NCBI RefSeq assembly: GCF_047549485.1
Contig: NZ_CP180191.1
Coordinates: 930,001 to 994,000 of the forward strand
Length of the DNA stretch: 64,000 nucleotides
Direction of reading: 5' to 3'
Source of the DNA: Piscinibacterium candidicorallinum
Lineage (GTDB): Bacteria; Pseudomonadota; Gammaproteobacteria; Burkholderiales; Burkholderiaceae_C
Position 1 is the stretch's first letter; the number at the start of each line of letters is the position of its first letter. Both the position numbers and the translations under genes were made by a program. Of this stretch, positions 57,925 through 64,000 are shown one piece after another. A model generated the notes under the pieces. The model saw only the letters and a program-made list of their open reading frames with translations, made no database searches and was not told where the DNA came from.

Positions 57925-59773
57925 GCGCGTCGCGTCTGGCTTGTGCGGCCTCAGCGAGCCTGTCAGGAAGACCACCTCTGCGTGACGCGGGCGTGGCGAT
58001 GGCGTGCCTGAACACGGCGTCGGTGCTGGTTACGAGCACGCGCCGGCGTGCGCGGGTCAGCGCGGTGTAGAGCAGCTCGCGGGTGGCTAGCGGTCCGGGC
58101 GATTCCGGCATCACCACCAGTACCGCATCGAACTCCGAGCCTTGCGACTTGTGCACCGTGATGGCGAAGGCGGTCTCCGAGCGCGTCAGGCGCGCCAGGG
58201 GCACATGCAGCAGGCTGCCATCGCTGCGCTCGAACACGCCATGAAGCTGGCCGGCTTTGTCGGGCAGCAGCACCCCCACGTCGCCATTGAACAGTTCGAG
58301 CGCATAGTCGTTGGCTTGCAGCATGACGGGCTCGCCGACAAGCGGTTCCGCCGCCTCGGTGGGTACGGGGATGTTCTGGCTCTGGGCGAGCAGGCGCCGC
58401 GCGAGCTGGTTGAGGTAGATCACCCCTGTGCTCCCGTGGCGCTGCGCGCAAAGCACGCGAAACCGGCCGAGAGCGGCCAACAGCGCGCGAGCATCACGGC
58501 TGCCCGCGGCTAGCAGCTTGAAGTACTCGGCAAAGCCCTCGCGCAGAGTCGCTTCTAGCTGCGCAGTCTGCAGTGGTTCGGGCAGGCGTTGGACTGCGGC
58601 CTGTGCATGGTCTTCAAGGATTGCGAGGGCCGCATCAGCCCGCCCGTCCCGGACGGCATTGGCCAGCGAGGCAATGGCGGGCTGCTCGCGGAAGCGATAG
58701 TTCTCCGTCAACCAGCAAACATGGGCCGACAATGCATCTTCGTCGCCAAGAGCGACGTCGTCCAGCGCTCGAGGATCTATGCCGCACAGGGCCGCCAGTC
58801 GTGTCCGCTGCTCGGCACCCAACGTGCGCTGCTGGCTGAGCTGACTGAACACCGCGCCGGCTTCCACGGAAGCAAGTTGATCCTTGTCGCCGAGCAGGAC
58901 CAGACGCGCCCGGGCGGGCAAGGCTTCGACCAGGCGTCGGGCCAGAGCGAGGTCGAGCATTGACGCTTCATCGACCACCAGCAGGTCGCATTCGAGGGGA
59001 TTGCCCGCGTGGTGCCGGAACCGCCGATCGTGCGCCTGGTAACCGAGCAGCCGATGCACTGTCGCCGCAGCTTGCGGCAGGTGTTCGCGCAGTGCTGCGG
59101 GTAAGTATTCGGCACGAGCGCGAAGCGACTCGACCAATCGGGCCGCAGCCTTGCCGGTTGGTGCGCAAAGTGCAGTGCGCAAGGTGGGTGTCTGGGCCAG
59201 CAGCACGGCGAGCAGGTTGACTACCGTCGTCGTCTTGCCGGTGCCCGGCCCGCCGCTGAGCACGAGCAGGCGGGAGCACAGCGCACTGGCACAGGCCAAC
59301 TGCTGACCGTCGAGATTGCCGGCTGGAACGTGTGCAAAGCGTTCGCGCAGCGCAATCACTGCCGCCGGTTCAGCCTTGATCAGCGGTGTGGCGGCCATTG
59401 CATCAAGCGCTCGGGCCAGGGCCTGCTCATGGTCCATCATGCGGTGCAGATACAGGCGCCCGGCTGCGTCCAGCAGCATCGGTCGGTTACCCGGGTCCGC
59501 ATGCATCGCGACCATACCGGAGTCGAGCAGGTGCTTTAGCGTCGATGGGTCTGCAAGCTTTGGATCGACCAGGCAGACATGCCCTTCATCCATGGCGAGG
59601 ATCAGCCGTCGAGCAGCGTCGGAGGCGACGGCCTGGGCTGCGCTCGACGCGCCAGTGCGAGCCGACCAGCGCGCGATGTGATCAGCAAAGACATCCGCAA
59701 AGCCGCCTCGTGGTACCGGGCGTGCGCTCTGTCCCAGCGGATTGCCGAGCACATTGCTCCTCAGCTCGATCAT
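57893..59773 (-). CDS. recD: RecBCD exonuclease V, RecD subunit
   Basis: RecD is the fast 5'-3' helicase of RecBCD. The 626-residue protein has the Walker A LVLSGGPGTGKTTTVVNLLA, a Walker B LLVVDEASMLDLALARRLVE, VLLGDKDQLASVEAGAVFSQ, ENYRFREQPAIASLANAV and the C-terminal AFAITVHKSQGSEFDAVLVV of superfamily 1 helicases. The start MIELRSNVLGN overlaps the recB stop by 4 nt (ATGA). Its end overlaps the glycerate kinase gene by 32 nt. Confidence 0.94.
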   Translation of the reverse strand: MIELRSNVLGNPLGQSARPVPRGGFADVFADHIARWSARTGASSAAQAVASDAARRLILAMDEGHVCLVDPKLADPSTLKHLLDSGMVAMHADPGNRPMLLDAAGRLYLHRMMDHEQALARALDAMAATPLIKAEPAAVIALRERFAHVPAGNLDGQQLACASALCSRLLVLSGGPGTGKTTTVVNLLAVLLAQTPTLRTALCAPTGKAAARLVESLRARAEYLPAALREHLPQAAATVHRLLGYQAHDRRFRHHAGNPLECDLLVVDEASMLDLALARRLVEALPARARLVLLGDKDQLASVEAGAVFSQLSQQRTLGAEQRTRLAALCGIDPRALDDVALGDEDALSAHVCWLTENYRFREQPAIASLANAVRDGRADAALAILEDHAQAAVQRLPEPLQTAQLEATLREGFAEYFKLLAAGSRDARALLAALGRFRVLCAQRHGSTGVIYLNQLARRLLAQSQNIPVPTEAAEPLVGEPVMLQANDYALELFNGDVGVLLPDKAGQLHGVFERSDGSLLHVPLARLTRSETAFAITVHKSQGSEFDAVLVVMPESPGPLATRELLYTALTRARRRVLVTSTDAVFRHAIATPASRRGGLPDRLAEAAQARRDALRAPTTRESH

Positions 59774-62700
59774 GCCGAGGTCTCGATGGGTGAAGTGGCG
59801 GGTGCTGCACCAGGCATATCTAGCAGCGCGGAGAGCTCCTCGATCAGTTGCCTCGTCGGGCGATGCACCTGCACGCCGCACGGCGTGCCGTCCGGCATCA
59901 ACCAGCCTGGGCGTACGCCGCGCACAAAGAGATACAAAGCACCTCCCATGTGGGTGTCGTAGTCATAGCCGGGCTGACTGTGGCGCAGGAATCTGTGCAA
60001 GGCAACGCTGTACAGCAGCAGCTGCAGCCAATAGAGTCCGCTGTCCATCGCATGGCGCAGCGCTTGCGCGTCGTAGTCTTTCGCACGGTCTCCCAGGTGA
60101 TTGGACTTCCAATCGAGCAGGTAGAACCGCCCTTCATGCTCGAAGACCAGGTCGATGAAGCCACGGAGGTAGCCACGCAGGGTGGCGAAACCCAATTGCG
60201 GCATCTCAATGCCGTGGCGCCACAGGCAGCTGATTGCCGCTTCCGGGCTCAGGGAATGCGCGGGCAGAGTGAACTCCAGTTCATTGAGGCGCCGCTGCGG
60301 CTCGATCCGATCGAGGCGCAGCCCCGGCAGCAGCTCGACACACGTGACGGCATCCAGCATGGCCAGAAGCTGTTCCTGTGCGAGCGGCGCGGGCTCTCCG
60401 GTTTCTCGCAAGGCTTGCGCAATGGCCTCAGGCCAGGTGCTGCGGTCTGTGAAGTCGGCCAATTCAAGCGCACGGTGGATGCAGACACCAGCCGCCGCGC
60501 CACGGGCAAAGCGCAGAATGTCGTTCGCTGCCAACCCATGACCGTCGGTGTCTGCACCCATCGTCTCACGCTCGGCAGCAGCGCCAAAAAGATCATGGTC
60601 TACCGCGCGGTGATCGCTGCGGCTGCGCACAAGCCCTGTGTAGCTGCCCACTCGCCAGGGTGCAGGAATGCGCCTGGGGGGTGCCAGCGCTTCGAATGAG
60701 ATCTGCTTCGACTGCCCGGGCCAGAAAGGCAAGGCGCCACGCGGAACCATGCGGCTAAGGTGGATCGAATCGCAGCGCTCCGCCAGGCGGGTCCAGGCGT
60801 CTTCGATGGCGTCGACCGACGGCGGTTTGGATGTCCATGCAAGGACGTCCAGAGTGTCACCCAGCACAAGCCAGTTGATTTTGGCCTTGCAAGCCGTGGT
60901 TGTGCTGTTCCCAATGCGATAGATGCCGCCGTATATGTAGCAACGCAATGCCGCGCGGGTGAGTGCGACGTAGCTCAGCCGCAAGCGCTCGGAAGCCTCT
61001 TCCAGCTTGCGTTGGTTCTCTGCAGCGCGAGGCAGGCCCTCATCTGAGTTCCGATAGTCGATCACGTGCACCTCGTCGTCCCGCCACTGAGTGCTCAGCG
61101 CCTTGGCGCCGGGCGGCCGGCTGTCGTCCCACTCGAACGGGCAGAACACGATCGGATACTCCAGCCCCTTGGACCGGTGCACCGTGACAATCTGCACAAG
61201 ATGCTCGTCGGACTCCAGCCGCAGCTGAGCAGCTTCCAGTGCTGGCGGTTCGTGGACTTGGCGCAGGAACCAGCGCAGCAGCGCAGCTGGCGTCAGTCCT
61301 CTCGCCGCCTGCTGGGCCAGCAGATCGATCAAGTGGCGCAGGTTGGTGAGCTGCCGGTCGCCATCGCTGGTGCTCATCAGTCTCGGCGCCACCCGCGTCT
61401 GCGCGCCGAGTTCGCGCAGCATGGCACCGACGCCACGCTGGCGCCAGAGGTTCTGCCATTGCCGAAACTGTGCACTCCAGCTCAGCAGCCCATCCGCGCT
61501 CTCCGCGAGGGCAAATAGTGCCGTGGCATCCAGACCGATCAGTCGGGTAGCCAGCGCAGTGCGTACGCGAGTCAGATCGCCCGGCTCGATGATCCCGCGC
61601 AGCACCTGCGCGAGGTCGCGCGCCAAGGCGCTGCCGAACACACTCTCGCGCGCCAGTTCGACGCTGCCCACCCCGGCTTGCGCCAGCGCGAGCTTGATCA
61701 TCTGACCCTGAGCCCGGGTCCGCACAAGCACCGCGATGTCTGCGGGTGCAACGGGACGGTCATCGATGCGCAGCGTGCCGCGGTCTGCTGCGACCAGCAG
61801 GCGGACGATCTCGGTGGCGACATCGCGGCACACCTGCGCCTTGGCTACGGACTTCCCGCCGGGCTGCCCTTCCTGGGGTGGCGCCCAGCGGCGCAGCTGG
61901 AGCGGCGCGGTCGGCCCACCGGAGCTGTCGTGCAAGGTGCCGATGCGCGCACCAGCCGCTTCGATCGGGTGATACCCCAGGCCTTCAATCAGAAATGGCT
62001 GCCTCGGTCCGCCCCAAAGCGCATTCAGTGCCGCAATCAAGCCTTGGCTCGACCGGAAATTGCGTATCAGCGAATGCCTGCGCTGAGCCGACGCAGCCGC
62101 TCGCAGGTAAACGTTCAGATCCGCATTGCGAAAGCTGTAGATCGCCTGCTTGGGGTCACCCACGAGAAACAGCGGCAGCGCCGTGTTCGAGTAGATGCTG
62201 CGGAAGATGTCGTACTGAACAGGGTCCGTGTCTTGGAACTCGTCGATCAGCGCTGCAGGGAATCTCGTGCGCAGCGAATGTGCGAGTTGCGCGCCACGGG
62301 TACCGAGTAGAGCTTCGCGCAGGCGACCTAGCAGATCATCGAATGACTGCAGTCGGCGCACATGCTTGAGCGCACGCAGCCGGGTATGGCCCTCAGCAAG
62401 CATCTGCTGCAAGGCTCTCAGCCAGGCAGCGCGCCCGTCGGCGCTACGCTGCTCCAACTCATCAAGCAGCGCCTGTGCGGCATCCAGAAAGGGATGCGTT
62501 ATTCGCGGTGCAGACTTCTTGCAGGAGGCATCGAGGTACGCCCTGCTGAAGAGCCGCAACTCACCGTCCTGCGGGTGCCGCGCAGGCGCGGTATGTTCTG
62601 CAAGCAGCGAGTGCCAGTCCCGAACGGCGCGGCTCAGCCGGTCGGGTAGATGTTCGGGCTTGATGCGGGTGCGGTTGAGGTGGTCAGCCGCTGACGCTTG

Positions 62701-63417
62701 TGTGAGCAGGGCCGTAAGCTGATCGGCATTCCAGACGGACTGAGCGCGTGCGACTAGATTCGACCAGTTGCCGGGTTCTGTCGGTAAACGCACGTCCGGC
62801 CAGCGCACCATCGATGCCGGCTTGGACTCGTGCAATCGCAGGGCGCTCGCCACATCGTCAGCGGTGAGCCCCTCCTGCCACACCCAGCGGGCCAGCGCCG
62901 CATCAGGCGGGGTTGGCGCTATCCGCTCGCGCCACATGGCCCAAGCCACTTCATCGACGAGTTCTTCGTCGGACTCCGTCAGGTCCTGCACCAATGGCTC
63001 GCCCATCGACAAGGGTACGTCGCCCAGCGCGCGCTGACAGAAGCCGTGGATTGTGGTGATGCTCGCGTTGTCAAACTCGAGCAGCGCCCGGTCAAGTGCG
63101 TGATGGAGTTGCTCTTCGGTTCGTCCTTGCTTGATGCGCAGCCGGTCGAGTAGTGCGACCGACAGGGGGTCGGCTGCCTCAGGCGCATGCACCGCGCTGC
63201 GAAGGGCTTGAAGTCGATTGCGAATTCGGTCTCGCAGCTCCGCGGTGGCAGCCTGTGTGAATGTGACGACTAGGATTTGCTCGACCGTCAGGGATCGCTC
63301 GAGCAGCAGACGTGCGTAGAGACCGCAAATGTTCCACGTCTTTCCGGTGCCCGCCGAGGCTTCGACCAGACTCACACCGCTGAGCTCGCAGTTGACCGGA
63401 TCCAGTTCGCCGTTCAC
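59770..63417 (-). CDS. recB: RecBCD exonuclease V, RecB subunit
   Basis: RecB is the 3'-5' helicase and nuclease of RecBCD, 1215 residues. It begins with VSLVEASAGTGKTWNICGLY (Walker A), followed by ILVVTFTQAATAELRDRIRN, VFLVGDPKQAIYSFRNADLN-like (here LFLVGDPKQAIYSFRNADLN) and IVTVHRSKGLEYPIVFCPFE helicase motifs. The C-terminal nuclease domain has FIDLVFEHEGRFYLLDWKSN (active-site Asp and Lys) followed by HLGDRAKDYDAQALRHAM. It overlaps recC by 4 nt and recD by 4 nt, so the three subunits are made from one transcript. Confidence 0.96.
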   Translation of the reverse strand: MNGELDPVNCELSGVSLVEASAGTGKTWNICGLYARLLLERSLTVEQILVVTFTQAATAELRDRIRNRLQALRSAVHAPEAADPLSVALLDRLRIKQGRTEEQLHHALDRALLEFDNASITTIHGFCQRALGDVPLSMGEPLVQDLTESDEELVDEVAWAMWRERIAPTPPDAALARWVWQEGLTADDVASALRLHESKPASMVRWPDVRLPTEPGNWSNLVARAQSVWNADQLTALLTQASAADHLNRTRIKPEHLPDRLSRAVRDWHSLLAEHTAPARHPQDGELRLFSRAYLDASCKKSAPRITHPFLDAAQALLDELEQRSADGRAAWLRALQQMLAEGHTRLRALKHVRRLQSFDDLLGRLREALLGTRGAQLAHSLRTRFPAALIDEFQDTDPVQYDIFRSIYSNTALPLFLVGDPKQAIYSFRNADLNVYLRAAASAQRRHSLIRNFRSSQGLIAALNALWGGPRQPFLIEGLGYHPIEAAGARIGTLHDSSGGPTAPLQLRRWAPPQEGQPGGKSVAKAQVCRDVATEIVRLLVAADRGTLRIDDRPVAPADIAVLVRTRAQGQMIKLALAQAGVGSVELARESVFGSALARDLAQVLRGIIEPGDLTRVRTALATRLIGLDATALFALAESADGLLSWSAQFRQWQNLWRQRGVGAMLRELGAQTRVAPRLMSTSDGDRQLTNLRHLIDLLAQQAARGLTPAALLRWFLRQVHEPPALEAAQLRLESDEHLVQIVTVHRSKGLEYPIVFCPFEWDDSRPPGAKALSTQWRDDEVHVIDYRNSDEGLPRAAENQRKLEEASERLRLSYVALTRAALRCYIYGGIYRIGNSTTTACKAKINWLVLGDTLDVLAWTSKPPSVDAIEDAWTRLAERCDSIHLSRMVPRGALPFWPGQSKQISFEALAPPRRIPAPWRVGSYTGLVRSRSDHRAVDHDLFGAAAERETMGADTDGHGLAANDILRFARGAAAGVCIHRALELADFTDRSTWPEAIAQALRETGEPAPLAQEQLLAMLDAVTCVELLPGLRLDRIEPQRRLNELEFTLPAHSLSPEAAISCLWRHGIEMPQLGFATLRGYLRGFIDLVFEHEGRFYLLDWKSNHLGDRAKDYDAQALRHAMDSGLYWLQLLLYSVALHRFLRHSQPGYDYDTHMGGALYLFVRGVRPGWLMPDGTPCGVQVHRPTRQLIEELSALLDMPGAAPATSPIETSA

Positions 63418-64000
63418 TGCACGTCCCCAGAGGTGCGCAAATGATCAAGCAGCGGTCTCAAGATGCGCTTGGCGAGCGCATCGAATTCGTCATCAAGACA
63501 ATCCGCTCGACCACGAAATGCGAGTGCGATGGAAGGGTCGTCGCGTTCGCCGGGCCGTCCGTCACGCCCTTCCCAGCATTGGAGAATCTTCTCTGACGGC
63601 AGTTCTTCAGCCGAAATCCAAGACGTCTTCGGGAAGAACTTCAGCGGTTCGGACTGACCCTGGATGAAACACTCCGCGAGGTCGCAAAGCTGCTCCGTTG
63701 CAGAGGTGCAGTCGACGAATTCAAGCACGCCATGAGCGTGAAGCAGTCTGGATCGAACCGCAGCGGCAGCACCTTTGGGGGCTGGCAGCGCAGCGCACAG
63801 CGCCAGGTGCTGCACCCAGAACCGCAGCGTCTCGCTCGCACGTGGCTCACTTCCACGCCAATCAAGCAGCCCCGCATCAAAGGCAGGCGCCCGTACCAGT
63901 CCGCGCAGCCGCCCTTGAAGTTTGATCGGCCCAAGTGAAGTGGGCAGCAGCAAGTCCACCTCAATGTCGTCAAGCGTGCTGGCTTGCATCGCCTTGATTC
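63414..64000 (-). CDS. recC: RecBCD exonuclease V, RecC subunit, C-terminal fragment
   Basis: The frame remains open to the right end of the window, so only about 195 C-terminal codons are visible. Order and 4-nt overlap with recB identify it as recC, whose product scans for Chi. The fragment has the RecC C-terminal look: VDLLLPTSLGPIKLQGRLRG then ETLRFWVQHLALCAALPAP, and a C-terminal FDALAKRILRPLLDHLR. A Met at 63989 is internal and not the true start. Confidence 0.9.
   Translation of the reverse strand, partial: IKAMQASTLDDIEVDLLLPTSLGPIKLQGRLRGLVRAPAFDAGLLDWRGSEPRASETLRFWVQHLALCAALPAPKGAAAAVRSRLLHAHGVLEFVDCTSATEQLCDLAECFIQGQSEPLKFFPKTSWISAEELPSEKILQCWEGRDGRPGERDDPSIALAFRGRADCLDDEFDALAKRILRPLLDHLRTSGDVQ

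Noticed and set aside
1..64000. CRISPR array or prophage
   Set aside because: No regular direct repeats with unique spacers, no cas, capsid, terminase or phage integrase genes; the only recombinase remnant is IntI.

Overview
This 64 kb window is chromosomal DNA from a high-G+C Gram-negative bacterium, almost certainly a betaproteobacterium (Burkholderiales or Rhodocyclales; I cannot fix the family). The evidence is gene order: hemL-thiE next to a rubredoxin gene and a pilG-pilH-pilI-pilJ-pilL(chpA) cluster, yqgE-ruvX-pyrR-pyrB-pyrC'-plsC, an RNB exonuclease/TonB-like/aroE/mtgA run, and thiS-thiG-trmB. Most of the window is dense core genome with 1- or 4-nt start/stop overlaps.

Layout. 1-5.3 kb: the 3' end of a TolC-type outer-membrane channel, facing a leftward LPS operon (phosphomannomutase, DUF4254 protein, waaC, waaA). 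5.4-9 kb: apaH, hemL, thiE, rubredoxin. 9.1-19.2 kb: type IV pilus chemosensory (Pil-Chp) system, with a 2034-residue PilL/ChpA kinase and a clear terminator. 19.2-27.5 kb: photolyase with a coupled small ORF, then yqgE-ruvX-pyrRBC'-plsC, in which the dihydroorotase homologue has lost its metal-binding HxH. A thermonuclease-like protein and a GNAT protein follow. 27.5-40.5 kb: rsgA, yceH, an MFS exporter with a divergent LysR regulator, DUF456, RNB exonuclease, TonB-like protein, aroE, mtgA, a family 9 glycosyltransferase, mgtE and a GNAT gene.

40.5-45.9 kb is the accessory island and the most interesting part. It is a decayed sedentary chromosomal integron. A leftward intI remnant (nonsense codon and lost C-terminal half) diverges from an attI-like core and five rightward gene cassettes. 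Two attC sites are intact. The other three carry remnants of one IS110/IS1111-type insertion sequence at the same point of the site, as expected for an attC-targeting IS. Two of the five cassette proteins are SMI1/KNR4 (SUKH)-like, one has a signal peptide, one resembles TPR proteins with an N-terminal hydrophobic segment, and one is a 75-residue unknown. Both edges of the island carry copies of a palindromic intergenic repeat that also occurs near 26.8 kb.

46-64 kb: M13 peptidase pepO, LysR with a divergent DUF2917 gene, uppP, GNAT, trmB, thiG, thiS, tRNA-Gly(CCC), a GabD-type aldehyde dehydrogenase, a 2-oxoglutarate/Fe(II) prolyl-4-hydroxylase-like protein, a small HTH protein, a MOFRL-type glycerate kinase, and a recC-recB-recD operon that runs off the right edge.

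I saw no CRISPR array, rRNA, prophage or intact transposase. Identifications come from reading the translated sequence for family motifs; no database search was run.
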